Part shown: positions 27,375 through 37,870 of the stretch, piece after piece
Layout: each line of letters starts with the position of its first letter
How positions within the stretch are numbered: the first letter of the stretch is position 1
Program-made: the position numbers and the translations under genes
Notes under the pieces: generated by a model
Seen by the model: the letters and a program-made list of their open reading frames with translations, nothing else
Databases searched by the model: none
Told to the model about the DNA's origin: nothing
Assembly (NCBI RefSeq): GCF_000023785.1
Contig: NC_012982.1
Span: 186,001-250,000 of the forward strand
Direction of reading: 5' to 3'
Source: Hirschia baltica ATCC 49814
GTDB taxonomy: Bacteria > Pseudomonadota > Alphaproteobacteria > Caulobacterales > Hyphomonadaceae
DNA: 64,000 bases

Positions 27375-28160
27375 TTAAGCCGCCATGTCCATGGAAACGG
27401 GAGATGTTTCGATATGAGCGCGCTCTGACAGGGCAAGCCTGTTGAGATCTATGTGGCGTGCGTTTATGGCTTGAATATCGGGCCGCATGAGACAGATGCG
27501 AGCATATTCTGCAGCGCTGGCAGTGGGTGCTTGATCACCCATGACATCATATAATGCCTGCATGAATAGCAAGTCTTCTTTATAATCTAGTGTCCATCTT
27601 AGAGTTGAAACTGGTTCACCGGGACCTTGCAAAGATGCGCGGCGCACGCCTTTTTTGGATCTTATCCACGGTGTGACATGTTCCCTGTCATATTTAGATT
27701 CCGCGTGTTTATCGGCTTCATGCAAAAGTTCGGCAGAAAAAGCATCGCAATCGAGACCATGGGGAAAACGCGCCGGCATATTATTGCAAGCATAATGGAC
27801 ACCAGAGCGATTTAGAAGTTGCAACACGCTGCCACTGATTTGAGGATCTATCATCGGGCAATCTGAGGTCACGCGCATGACTGTGCTTGCATTTACGTCG
27901 CGAGCGGCTTTTGCATATCGGGAAAGTACATCATCTTCAGAACCACGCGAGACTGTATATCCCCAACTTGCGGCAGCTTCGGCAATGACATCATTTTCGG
28001 CAGTGTCTGGCACAGCGCAAACGACGATATCTGATTGAGGGATCATATCGCAACGGTCCAGACATCTTTTGAGCGCGGGTGCGTCTCCGAGATTTTCCAG
28101 AATTTTACCGGGCAATCGACTCGAATTCCAACGTGCTTGAACGATAATTGCGAGCGTCAT
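27375..28160 (-). CDS. SpsF-like cytidylyltransferase
   Basis: This 261-residue nucleotidyltransferase of the CMP-sugar synthetase class starts at MTLAIIVQARWNSSRLPGK, which holds the nucleotide-binding RxxSxRLPGK motif. RVTSDCPMIDPQ and FPHGLDCDAFS are family blocks shared with SpsF. It probably activates the nonulosonic acid made by the NeuB-like enzyme to its CMP form. The start at 28160 has GAGG seven bases upstream; the longer frame to 28214 was rejected. Confidence 0.88.
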   Translation of the reverse strand: MTLAIIVQARWNSSRLPGKILENLGDAPALKRCLDRCDMIPQSDIVVCAVPDTAENDVIAEAAASWGYTVSRGSEDDVLSRYAKAARDVNASTVMRVTSDCPMIDPQISGSVLQLLNRSGVHYACNNMPARFPHGLDCDAFSAELLHEADKHAESKYDREHVTPWIRSKKGVRRASLQGPGEPVSTLRWTLDYKEDLLFMQALYDVMGDQAPTASAAEYARICLMRPDIQAINARHIDLNRLALSERAHIETSPVSMDMAA

Positions 28161-28322
28161 GGATAACCTCAGACACGTTTTGAAGCCAGCAATATGCAAA
28201 TCCCATATTCGCAAATTGATTGTGCTTCTAATTGAGCCTTTAAACTTACGTCTATCCTGTAAACCAATGCTTAAGCCCTTTAGGAGAGTTTAAGGTTAAT
28301 GAGGACTTTATCACTTGTTTAG

Positions 28323-29507
<1,185 letters not shown>

Positions 29508-29512
29508 TTAAA

Positions 29513-29860
29513 TTATACAATTTCCTGATCTTGCCAGTCAAAACTGAGTGGCGCTTCGCGGAATGCGAAGCGATCAAGATGGGTTTGTACAGTGCTTTTT
29601 AACTTGTCCAACTGCTCAGCTTCACTGGCTTGAAGCTGACATGTGAGTTGCGTCTGTCCTGCATTCATGAGGAGCGTGGCATCACCTTTCCAATTCGCGC
29701 CGCGATTGTTCGCGGGAAAAGTGATCCGGGCTTTCTCGCTATCAAATTCCACTTCCAGATTATGGGACCAATGTTTGCAAAGTTGTTGCAAATATTTACT
29801 AGCGCTTTGGGTTGGGGTTTCAGATTGGCTTGAATAGATTTGGGGTGCTGAGTTCGTCAT
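29513..29860 (-). CDS. DUF2218 family protein
   Basis: This 115-residue protein contains YLQQLCKHWSHNLEVEF at the N-terminal end and LDRFAFREAPLSFDW near the C-terminus, the recurring blocks of DUF2218. Family members sit beside ferric-reductase (YqjH/SIP) and PadR regulator genes. Here it follows the PadR gene by four bases, and the start at 29860 fits this spacing. A role in iron or siderophore handling is inferred from neighbours only. Confidence 0.82.
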   Translation of the reverse strand: MTNSAPQIYSSQSETPTQSASKYLQQLCKHWSHNLEVEFDSEKARITFPANNRGANWKGDATLLMNAGQTQLTCQLQASEAEQLDKLKSTVQTHLDRFAFREAPLSFDWQDQEIV

Positions 29861-29864
29861 GGGG

Positions 29865-30464
29865 TTAGAGTCTCTCGATTTTGTGGGTGGCTTCATCGAT
29901 GATTGCGGCAATATCTAATGCTGTTGCGTCTGTTGCATCCGATTGGGTCATTCGGTTGCGCAGGGCTGTTTTGATGTTTTCCATTGCGCGTTTGACTGGG
30001 GCGGGGTTTAGGCGTCCATGTTCACTGGCGAGGCTTTCTAGGCGTTGCAATAAGGAGGACGTCGTTTCTGATTGTGTTTGAAGTTCACTTTCTCCGTCCG
30101 GCGTAATGCTGAAAGCCTTTTTGCCGCCTTCTTCTTGCTGGGCAGAGATAAAGCCAATGTCTTCAAGCATTGAGAGAGCGGGATAGACAACACCCGGGCT
30201 TGGCGCGTAGCTGCCGCCGGAATGTTCTTCAATAGCGCGGATCAGATCATAACCATGTTTAGGGTTTGTGCTGATGAAGTGAAGGAGGACAAGGCGAAGT
30301 TCGGCAGCGTCAAATACACGTCTGCGTCCGCCATTTCGGCGCATACTTGCATGGCGATGGCCATTTTTGTGACGACGAACTGACCTATGTCTGTGATGTT
30401 TATGACCGTGTTCTTTGTGGTCTTGGTTTATGTGTGAAAATCTCAAAATTATGTTTCCTTTCAT
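29865..30464 (-). CDS. His-rich PadR regulator, NfeR/YqjI-like
   Basis: This 199-residue PadR regulator has ten histidines in its first 38 residues (clusters EHGHKHHRHR and HKNGHRHAS), a winged-helix domain (about 52-125: LRLVLLHFISTNPKHGYDLI, SPGVVYPALSMLED) and a C-terminal dimerisation helix. The arrangement closely resembles E. coli NfeR/YqjI, a nickel-responsive repressor that binds metal through a His-rich N-terminus and regulates itself and the ferric reductase YqjH. The reductase gene is not in this locus; DUF2218 is. Confidence 0.88.
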   Translation of the reverse strand: MKGNIILRFSHINQDHKEHGHKHHRHRSVRRHKNGHRHASMRRNGGRRRVFDAAELRLVLLHFISTNPKHGYDLIRAIEEHSGGSYAPSPGVVYPALSMLEDIGFISAQQEEGGKKAFSITPDGESELQTQSETTSSLLQRLESLASEHGRLNPAPVKRAMENIKTALRNRMTQSDATDATALDIAAIIDEATHKIERL

Positions 30465-30479
30465 ATTTAAGATAAGCTC

Positions 30480-30491
30480 AAGATATATCTT
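30480..30491. promoter_or_regulatory. Palindrome upstream of padR
   Basis: AAGATATATCTT is a perfect 12-base palindrome 16 bases before the PadR start codon. PadR-family operators are commonly AT-rich ATATCT/AGATAT dyads, so it is a candidate auto-repression site. Confidence 0.55.
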
Positions 30492-30519
30492 AGAAATAAA
30501 TAATCAAGTGCTACTTGCG

Positions 30520-30537
30520 AGATATTCTCAAATATCT
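30520..30537. promoter_or_regulatory. Second inverted repeat upstream of padR
   Basis: AGATATT (30520-30526) and AATATCT (30531-30537) form a perfect 7-base dyad with a CTCA spacer. It shares the AGATAT half-site with the 30480 palindrome, implying two sites for the same regulator. Confidence 0.5.
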
Positions 30538-30593
30538 GCTTGGAAAGGTAGTCACATTCGCGTGAATTTCAAAAAAACGAGCGCTTAATTGGG

Positions 30594-31241
30594 CTAGATG
30601 CCGAACGCACCTTTGATACCATCAATGAGAAGCTGGACAGAAAGAGCTGCCAATATCACACCAAAAATACGTGTGACCGCACCTGCTACGCTATCGCCCA
30701 TAATACGAATGAGCGGCGCAGCACCTAAAAATACGAAATAGCATAAAAGCAAGTTGGCAAGTATGGCACCTATAACAATGCCTTGGTGAAGCAGGCTTCC
30801 GCTCGCATTTTGCATGTATAACATGGCGGTCGCAATAGATCCGGGGCCAGCCAGCATAGGAATGCCTAACGGGAAGACTGAAACATCATCAAGGTTTTCA
30901 TGTTCTTCATCCTCGAGCAATGCTTCTGCGCGACTTTCGCGGCGCTCCGTGCGTTTTTCAAACACCATTTCCAACGCGATGAGGAATAGCAAAATTCCGC
31001 CAGCTGCTCTGAAAGCATCGATTGAAATGTGCAAGGCACCCAATAGCCAAGCACCGCCAAATGCAAATCCGACAATAATTATACCGGCAACAATAACAGA
31101 TTTATAAGCCATTTTTCGTGCAAATTTAGGACCGCCACCTGCGGTTAAAGACGCAAAAACGGGAGCGACGCCGGGAGGGTCGATCAAAACAAAAAATGTC
31201 ACGAAAGTCGCGAGTGCAAGGCTTAATAATTCTTGAGTCAT
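30594..31241 (-). CDS. marC: MarC family membrane protein
   Basis: This 215-residue multi-pass protein begins MTQELLSLALATFVTFFVLIDP and has about six membrane segments, with a loop LASLTAGG-like start and PLGIPMLAGPGSIATAM, typical of MarC/UPF0056 proteins. Despite the name, a role in multiple antibiotic resistance is not established for the family. The start at 31241 was chosen because it matches the family N-terminus; the frame opens at 31262. Confidence 0.9.
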   Translation of the reverse strand: MTQELLSLALATFVTFFVLIDPPGVAPVFASLTAGGGPKFARKMAYKSVIVAGIIIVGFAFGGAWLLGALHISIDAFRAAGGILLFLIALEMVFEKRTERRESRAEALLEDEEHENLDDVSVFPLGIPMLAGPGSIATAMLYMQNASGSLLHQGIVIGAILANLLLCYFVFLGAAPLIRIMGDSVAGAVTRIFGVILAALSVQLLIDGIKGAFGI

Positions 31242-31406
31242 CCAGCGCGAATATATGCGCAAATGAAAGTTGGCAACACCTAGCGATAGAGATTTTTTGC
31301 AAAGAAATGTTTCTGGCTGTGTCTAATTTGGCTGAAACATCACTAGTTTGAGGCTAATTTTCATATATCCACAACGAAATGAGCAATTCTATCGCTTAAA
31401 ACGAAA

Positions 31407-31433
31407 CAAAGCGCCGACGAGGTCGACGCTTTG
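31407..31433 (-). terminator. gltB terminator
   Basis: On the minus strand CAAAGCG-T-CGAC, a CTC loop, then GTCG-G-CGCTTTG (31433-31407) forms a stem of 11 pairs with one mismatch, followed by TTTCGTTTT. It lies 33 bases after the gltB stop. Confidence 0.8.
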
Positions 31434-31465
31434 TCTGGGGTCTTGCCATGCGAAAGCTTTGGAAA

Positions 31466-34400
31466 TTATTCCGCTGCTGTTGCCGTGGCAGAGTCATCTA
31501 GAGGAAACTCTAGTCGAGATAGCATTTCTTTTGGACAAACTTGTTTGAAGTTTGAGAGCTCTAGTTCCCAGTTTGCTAAGATTGAGTTTGCAAGCGCAGA
31601 AACAGTACGGTCCTGATGGTCTATAATGAGAGATTTAAGCTCATTTTCCCAATGCTTGGATTTGATTGTATCCCAAACAATTGCTTCAGGGTTGGCCATG
31701 ACTCCAAATTTATCGTCTGGATCATAGATATAAGCCATCCCACCTGTCATACCTGCACCGAAATTGTCGCCAATTGGTCCAAGGATTACAGCGCGGCCAC
31801 CTGTCATATATTCACAACCGTTAGATCCACAGCCTTCGATGACAGCTGTCGCACCAGAGTTACGAACCGCAAAACGTTCTGCAGCTTGTCCAGCGGCGAA
31901 TAGATAGCCGGACGTGGCTCCATATAGACATGTGTTTCCGATGATGGTGTTTTCATGAGCTAGGAAACGAGCACCGGATGATGGACGCAAGATGATTGTC
32001 GCACCTGAAAGACCTTTACCAACATAATCATTGGCATCACCGATCACTTCGAGTGTGAGGCCTTTCACACAGAAGGCACCAAGTGACTGACCAGCGGATC
32101 CGTCGAGTGTGACCCATAGGCGACCTTCTGGAAGGGGATCATCCGTTCCAAATTTACGCACAATGTGAGACGAGGCACGTGTACCGATAGCACGCTGAAC
32201 ATTGCGTACTTTATAGTCCACTTGCATTTTCTCGCCTTTTTCAAAGAAGGCAGCTGCATCGCGCAGTATTTCTGCATCCAAAGAATCCGGCACTTCATTG
32301 CGAAGATTAGGTTTGTATTCAATTTTCTGATCAGCATCCGCACGAATGAGAAGTGGGTTTAGATCAAGATCATCAAGGAATTCAGACCCACGTGAGACCT
32401 GAGAGAGAAGGTCTGTGCGACCAATCACTTCATTGAGGGTTTTGAATCCGAGTTCGGCAAGAATATCACGAACTTCTTCAGCAATGTGTGTCATCAGGTT
32501 GACTACTTTATAGGGTTTCCCTGTGAATTTCTCACGTAGATCATCGCGTTGAGTACACACACCAACAGGACAGGTGTTGGAGTGACACTGACGCACCATG
32601 ATACAGCCCATAGCGACAAGAGATGCCGTTCCAATACCGTATTCTTCAGCACCCAACATGGCTGCCATAACGATATCACGCCCTGTGCGCAGGCCACCAT
32701 CCGTACGAAGTGTGACTTGGTCGCGCAAATTGTTGAGCGTTAGGACTTGATGGGCTTCAGCAAGACCGATTTCCCACGGAAGACCAGCAAATTTAACGGA
32801 TGTTTGCGGGCTAGCACCTGTACCACCGACATTACCTGCGATCAGGATGATGTCAGCTTTCGCTTTAGCAACACCAGCGGCAATTGTTCCTACACCTGAA
32901 CGCGCAACAAGCTTCACACAGACACGAATGTCAGGGTTGATCTGCTTGAGGTCATAAATGAGCTGCGCCAAATCCTCGATTGAATAAATATCATGGTGTG
33001 GCGGAGGCGAGATTAGCGTCACGCCGGGTGTCGCATTCCGGTTTTTAGCGATGAATTCAGTCACTTTGAAGCCGGGTAGTTGTCCGCCTTCACCTGGTTT
33101 TGCACCTTGAGCGACTTTAATCTCAACTTCTTTACATTGGTTAAGGTATTCAGCTGTGACACCAAAACGACCTGAAGCCACTTGCTTGATCGCGGAGTTC
33201 ATATTGTCGCCATTTGCCATCGGTTTATAGCGTTCACGAACCTCACCACCTTCACCGGAAACTGATTTAGCCCCAATGCGGTTCATGGCAACGTTGAGTG
33301 TACCGTGAGCTTCTGGACCAAGCGCCCCAAGCGACATACCGGGTGTGATGAAGCGTTTGCGGATCTCATTGACCGATTGAACATCTTCTTGAGAAAGTGG
33401 TTTTCTCGTTGATGCAAAATCAAGCAAATCACGCAATTGAAGCGGGTGTTCGCGTGCTTCTTTTTTGATTGCTTCGGCGTATTTTTTCCACTCAGTGTAA
33501 CTGCCTGTGTCACATGCTTTTTGAAGTTGGTGAATAAGATCACCTGTCAAAGCGTGACGCTCGCCTGAACGACGGATGCGGTAGAAACCACCAACAGGCA
33601 GAGCCATAACTTGACCCTCCCAAGCTTTGTCGTGAAGGCCGAGTGTTTTTTTGGCAAGACCATTTAGGCCGATACCTGAAATTTTGGATGTCATGCCCGG
33701 GAAGTAATTGTCCACGAGGGCGCGTGATAATCCAAGCGCTTCGAAGTTATATCCGCCGCGATAGGAGGATATAACCGAGATGCCCATTTTGGACATGATC
33801 TTAAGAAGACCAGCATCAATGGATTTTTTGAAATTCTGACAGGCTTCTTTAAGTGTAACACCTTGAACAAGGCCACGAGAAAAACGATCAGCAATAGTTT
33901 CCATTGCTAGATAAGCATTTACACATGTTGCTCCAACACCGATGAGGACGGCGTGATAGTGTGTGTCCAGACATTCAGCAGAACGCACTGTGATAGAACA
34001 GAATGAACGCAATTCTTTTTTCACAAGGTGAGAATGTACAGCTCCAACAGCAAGGATCATCGGAATGCCGGCTAATTCACCATTCTGGTTTTCGTCGGTA
34101 AGAACAATGTGTTCTTTGCCTTGAGACACAGCGTCTTCTGCTTCCTGACAGATGCGGATCAGGGCTGCCTGCAATGTGCCACCAGCGGATTGAGAAGCGG
34201 CTGCATCAGCATCAAATGTACAATCGATAATGGAGACGCCATCGCCAAGAATGTCGATGAGGTTATTGTACATGCCAGTCGTGAGGACAGGGCTTTCTAG
34301 CAAAAACACGTTTGATTGAGCTTCATCATCGGCAAGAATGTTACCGAGGTTTTTAAAACGTGTTTTCAAACTCATCACGCGGTCTTCACGCAATGGGTCA

Positions 34401-36025
34401 ATCGGTGGGTTTGTCACCTGTGAGAAGTTCTGACGGAAATAGTGGGATAGAGGGCGGTAGCCTTCGGATAGAACAGCGATCGGGCTGTCATCTCCCATAG
34501 ACCCAATGGCCTCTTTTCCATCTTCAATCATAGGCGATAGAATGAGCTCGGTTTCTTCCATAGAGAAACCGGCAGCAGTTTGACGGCGCAATAATTCATC
34601 GCGGTCATATGTTTTTGGTTCTGTGCCTTCCGTGACGCGCTCATCTAGCTCGATCACATTTTCTAGCCACTCATCATAAGGGTGTTGTGCAGCGAGTGCA
34701 TCAATCACTTCTTTGTGGTTATAGAATTTACCTTCTTCGATGTTGACTGCGATCATGCCGCCCGGAGCTACACGGCCACGACGGTCAATTGTGTCAGGAT
34801 CAAGCGGACACATGCCTGTTTCAGAACCACAAGCAAGCACGCCATCATTTGTGAGAGCGTAACGCATTGGACGAAGACCGGAACGGTCTAGTCCAGCAAC
34901 TGCCCAACGTCCATCAAACGCACATACAGCGGCAGGGCCATCCCATGGCTCCATCACAGCATTTGCATAAGCATAGAGACCTTGGTGGGCTTGAGGCATC
35001 ACGTCTTCACGTTTGGACCATGCTTCGGGAATAAGAAGTGTTTTTGCCATTGTGGCTTTGCGGCCAGCACGTACGAGCAATTCAAATGCGGCATCTAGAG
35101 CAGCAGAGTCTGATGAGCCAAGTGAAATGACGGGTTTAATGTCGTTTTCATAACCTTCAAATGTCTCGGAAACCATGCGGATTTCGTGTGACTTCATCCA
35201 GTTTACATTTCCGTGAATGGTGTTGATCTCACCATTGTGTGCCAACATGCGGAAAGGCTGAGCCAACCACCATTGTGGGAATGTGTTTGTTGAATAGCGT
35301 TGGTGGTAGATTGCGACTGAAGAGACAAAACGTTCATCCTGAAGGTCAGGGTAGAATTTATCGATGTCCTCAGCCAAGAACATACCTTTATAAATGATCG
35401 CTTTGGCAGAAAATGAGCAGATATAAAAGCTTGGAATACCTGCTTCACGGACGCGTTTTTCTATGCGGCGGCGGCAGATATATAGAATTTTTTCAAGCTC
35501 AGCTTCGTCGCGTCCTGAGGGGTCACAGAACATGATTTGCTGGATTTCAGGACGTGTTGCATCAGCTTTTTGTCCGATGACAGATGTGTCGATAGGAACT
35601 TGACGCCAACCATAAACATGGAAGCCAAAACCAACGACTTCTGTTTCAACAATTGTGCGGGCGCGTTCTTGGGCACCTAGGTCTTCACGGGGCAAGAAAA
35701 CCTGACCAACACAAATGGGTTGATCTTCGTTGGGTGCGTGTCCTGTTTTTTGGATTTTGGCGTGGAAAAATGCTTGTGGCACATCCAGACGGATACCCGC
35801 TCCATCACCGGTTTTACCATCGGCATCAACAGCACCACGGTGCCAAACGTTTTTTAGTGCTTTGATACCGGCTTCAACGATTTTACGGTTGGGTGTACCA
35901 TCCATTTGTACAACAAGACCAACACCACACGCGTCATGCTCATCAGCAGGATTATATGCGTGTGCATCCATCAAAGCCTGACGTTTGGCTTCATAATCAG
36001 CTTTGTAATTGTTTTGTTCGGTCAT
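31466..36025 (-). CDS. gltB: Glutamate synthase large subunit
   Basis: This 1519-residue subunit makes glutamate from glutamine and 2-oxoglutarate with the small subunit. After a propeptide, the nucleophile Cys33 lies in DEHDACGVGLV, which starts the mature amidotransferase domain. The central domain, the FMN/Fe-S synthase domain (around residues 890-1250; GNVGGTGASPQTSVKFAG, MVRQCHSNTCPVGVCTQRDDL with the 3Fe-4S cysteines) and the C-terminal beta-helix (GCGSNGCEYMTGGRA, EWLE-like end) are all present. It follows gltD at 101 bases and uses preferred codons like ahcY. Confidence 0.98.
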   Translation of the reverse strand: MTEQNNYKADYEAKRQALMDAHAYNPADEHDACGVGLVVQMDGTPNRKIVEAGIKALKNVWHRGAVDADGKTGDGAGIRLDVPQAFFHAKIQKTGHAPNEDQPICVGQVFLPREDLGAQERARTIVETEVVGFGFHVYGWRQVPIDTSVIGQKADATRPEIQQIMFCDPSGRDEAELEKILYICRRRIEKRVREAGIPSFYICSFSAKAIIYKGMFLAEDIDKFYPDLQDERFVSSVAIYHQRYSTNTFPQWWLAQPFRMLAHNGEINTIHGNVNWMKSHEIRMVSETFEGYENDIKPVISLGSSDSAALDAAFELLVRAGRKATMAKTLLIPEAWSKREDVMPQAHQGLYAYANAVMEPWDGPAAVCAFDGRWAVAGLDRSGLRPMRYALTNDGVLACGSETGMCPLDPDTIDRRGRVAPGGMIAVNIEEGKFYNHKEVIDALAAQHPYDEWLENVIELDERVTEGTEPKTYDRDELLRRQTAAGFSMEETELILSPMIEDGKEAIGSMGDDSPIAVLSEGYRPLSHYFRQNFSQVTNPPIDPLREDRVMSLKTRFKNLGNILADDEAQSNVFLLESPVLTTGMYNNLIDILGDGVSIIDCTFDADAAASQSAGGTLQAALIRICQEAEDAVSQGKEHIVLTDENQNGELAGIPMILAVGAVHSHLVKKELRSFCSITVRSAECLDTHYHAVLIGVGATCVNAYLAMETIADRFSRGLVQGVTLKEACQNFKKSIDAGLLKIMSKMGISVISSYRGGYNFEALGLSRALVDNYFPGMTSKISGIGLNGLAKKTLGLHDKAWEGQVMALPVGGFYRIRRSGERHALTGDLIHQLQKACDTGSYTEWKKYAEAIKKEAREHPLQLRDLLDFASTRKPLSQEDVQSVNEIRKRFITPGMSLGALGPEAHGTLNVAMNRIGAKSVSGEGGEVRERYKPMANGDNMNSAIKQVASGRFGVTAEYLNQCKEVEIKVAQGAKPGEGGQLPGFKVTEFIAKNRNATPGVTLISPPPHHDIYSIEDLAQLIYDLKQINPDIRVCVKLVARSGVGTIAAGVAKAKADIILIAGNVGGTGASPQTSVKFAGLPWEIGLAEAHQVLTLNNLRDQVTLRTDGGLRTGRDIVMAAMLGAEEYGIGTASLVAMGCIMVRQCHSNTCPVGVCTQRDDLREKFTGKPYKVVNLMTHIAEEVRDILAELGFKTLNEVIGRTDLLSQVSRGSEFLDDLDLNPLLIRADADQKIEYKPNLRNEVPDSLDAEILRDAAAFFEKGEKMQVDYKVRNVQRAIGTRASSHIVRKFGTDDPLPEGRLWVTLDGSAGQSLGAFCVKGLTLEVIGDANDYVGKGLSGATIILRPSSGARFLAHENTIIGNTCLYGATSGYLFAAGQAAERFAVRNSGATAVIEGCGSNGCEYMTGGRAVILGPIGDNFGAGMTGGMAYIYDPDDKFGVMANPEAIVWDTIKSKHWENELKSLIIDHQDRTVSALANSILANWELELSNFKQVCPKEMLSRLEFPLDDSATATAAE

Positions 36026-36126
36026 CGGTTTTCACCTATTTGGGTGGAGAACGGTCGTGTTTTTGCCTGACCATCCCCAGAATTTTGTCCAATTGCGCAA
36101 AATTATTTTGTTTGCGCTTATTCTAT

Positions 36127-37575
36127 TTATTCAGCAGCTATTTTCGAACTAGCGGCCTGAGCTTTCATGTATTTGTGCATGTGCTCGGCTGCGTCGCGGC
36201 CATCTTTTACGGCCCAGACAACAAGAGACGCACCGCGCATAATGTCACCAGCTGCAAACACACCATCAAGAGATGTCATCAGGTTTGCGTGATTGACTTT
36301 CAGAGCACCCCAACGGTTCACAGTCAAAGCTTCTTCATTAAAGAGCTGTGGTAGGTCTTCAGGGCTGAAACCAAGCGCTTTAATGACGATGTCTGCTTTC
36401 ACTTCGTATTCTGAACCTTCAATTGGTTCTGGAGAGCGACGACCGGAGGCATCTGGCAGGCCAAGCTTCATGCGAAGTGCTTTAACCGCTTTAACGCCGC
36501 CAGTTTTTTTCTCGACGACTGAGCTAGGCGCAGAGAGCCAATCAAATTTGACGCCTTCTTCTTCTGCATTGAGAACTTCGCGTTGAGAGCCTGGCATGTT
36601 TTCACGGTCACGGCGATACATACATGTAACGGCCTTAGCGCCTTGGCGGATGGCTGTGCGGACACAATCCATTGCCGTGTCACCACCACCGATGACGACA
36701 ACGCGTTTGCCTTCAGCATTTAGTTCGCCCGATTCAAAACGCTCGACCTTGTCACCAAGGCTGAGTTTGTTTGATGTAATCAGGAAGTCTAAAGCAGCGT
36801 GCACGCCTTTGGCATCTTCACCTGGCATATTCAGGTCACGTGCTTTATAAACACCTGTCGCGATTAGCATTGAATCGTGTTTCTGGCGCAGTTCTTGGAG
36901 TGTGACTGTGTTTCCAACATCTGTGTTGTATACAAATTCAACACCGGAATCTTTGAGGTATTGCTCACGGCGAAGCACGATTTCTTTTTCAAGCTTAAAG
37001 CCGGGGATACCATATATTAGAAGACCACCAGCGCGGTCATAGCGGTCATAGACTGTGACTTGATATCCTAAACGGCGCAATTGTTCGGCCGCAGCGAAAC
37101 CAGCAGGACCTGCACCAATAATACCAACGGATTGATCGCGTTCTTTGGGTGGTTTTACAGGTGTAACCCAGCCATTTTCAAATGCTGTGTCAGTGATGTA
37201 TTTTTCAACAGCTCCAATGGTGACAGTGCCATGTCCTGATTGCTCGATAGTACAACTGCCTTCACACAAGCGATCTTGCGGACAGATGCGGCCACATATT
37301 TCTGGCATGTTGTTGGTTGAAGATGATAATTGATACGCTTCTTCCAAACGGCCTTCGGCGGTGAGTTTAAGCCAATCAGGAATATTATTACCTAGAGGGC
37401 AATGTTGCTGACAAAACGGGACACCACATTGGGAACAGCGAGAGGATTGTTCTGCTGCTTTTGCATCAATGTAGTCAGCATAAATTTCATGGAAATCTTG
37501 CTTGCGGTTTTTGGCGTCACGTTTTTTTGGCATCTCTTTGTCGAGCGAGATGAATTTCAGCATTTTCTCAGGCAT
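36127..37575 (-). CDS. gltD: Glutamate synthase small subunit
   Basis: This 482-residue NADPH-dependent subunit has an N-terminal Fe-S domain with cysteines in SSRCSQCGVPFCQQHCPLGNNIPDW and MPEICGRICPQDRLCEGSC, then FAD and NADPH sites (GIIGAGPAGFAAAEQLRR, VIGGGDTAMDCVR). The start MPEKMLKF at 37575 is chosen over the longer frame to 37680 because the extra region has no family match. With GltB it forms the Fe-S flavoprotein GOGAT. Confidence 0.95.
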   Translation of the reverse strand: MPEKMLKFISLDKEMPKKRDAKNRKQDFHEIYADYIDAKAAEQSSRCSQCGVPFCQQHCPLGNNIPDWLKLTAEGRLEEAYQLSSSTNNMPEICGRICPQDRLCEGSCTIEQSGHGTVTIGAVEKYITDTAFENGWVTPVKPPKERDQSVGIIGAGPAGFAAAEQLRRLGYQVTVYDRYDRAGGLLIYGIPGFKLEKEIVLRREQYLKDSGVEFVYNTDVGNTVTLQELRQKHDSMLIATGVYKARDLNMPGEDAKGVHAALDFLITSNKLSLGDKVERFESGELNAEGKRVVVIGGGDTAMDCVRTAIRQGAKAVTCMYRRDRENMPGSQREVLNAEEEGVKFDWLSAPSSVVEKKTGGVKAVKALRMKLGLPDASGRRSPEPIEGSEYEVKADIVIKALGFSPEDLPQLFNEEALTVNRWGALKVNHANLMTSLDGVFAAGDIMRGASLVVWAVKDGRDAAEHMHKYMKAQAASSKIAAE

Positions 37576-37713
37576 GACTGACTTCTTTGATCTTAGTTTT
37601 ATATGAGTGAGACCTTCATAATCCGCTAGAACGAGGCCTGCAAGCCTCAAAATGTATGATTGAAACCATATGGATCTCAAATAGGCCGTGTATTGGAGAT
37701 TTAAGCTAGTAGT

Positions 37714-37728
37714 TGATAATGGTTCTCA
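37714..37728. promoter_or_regulatory. Fur-like box between gltD and uppP
   Basis: TGATAAT-G-GTTCTCA (37714-37728) is close to the 7-1-7 Fur dyad TGAGAAT-N-ATTCTCA, matching 13 of 15 positions. It is 139 bases upstream of gltD and 143 of uppP. A chance occurrence cannot be excluded. Confidence 0.4.
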
Positions 37729-37870
37729 TATTTTATGCACTATATGGTTTGTAATAATTTTTAACACGTTTTATGGCTGGTTATTGTGCTGTAAACGCTT
37801 GCATCATTATGACAGTAGCAGTTTGGTGCATCACGTTGGTTTCGACCATGTTTTAAGTATGGGGTATTAT

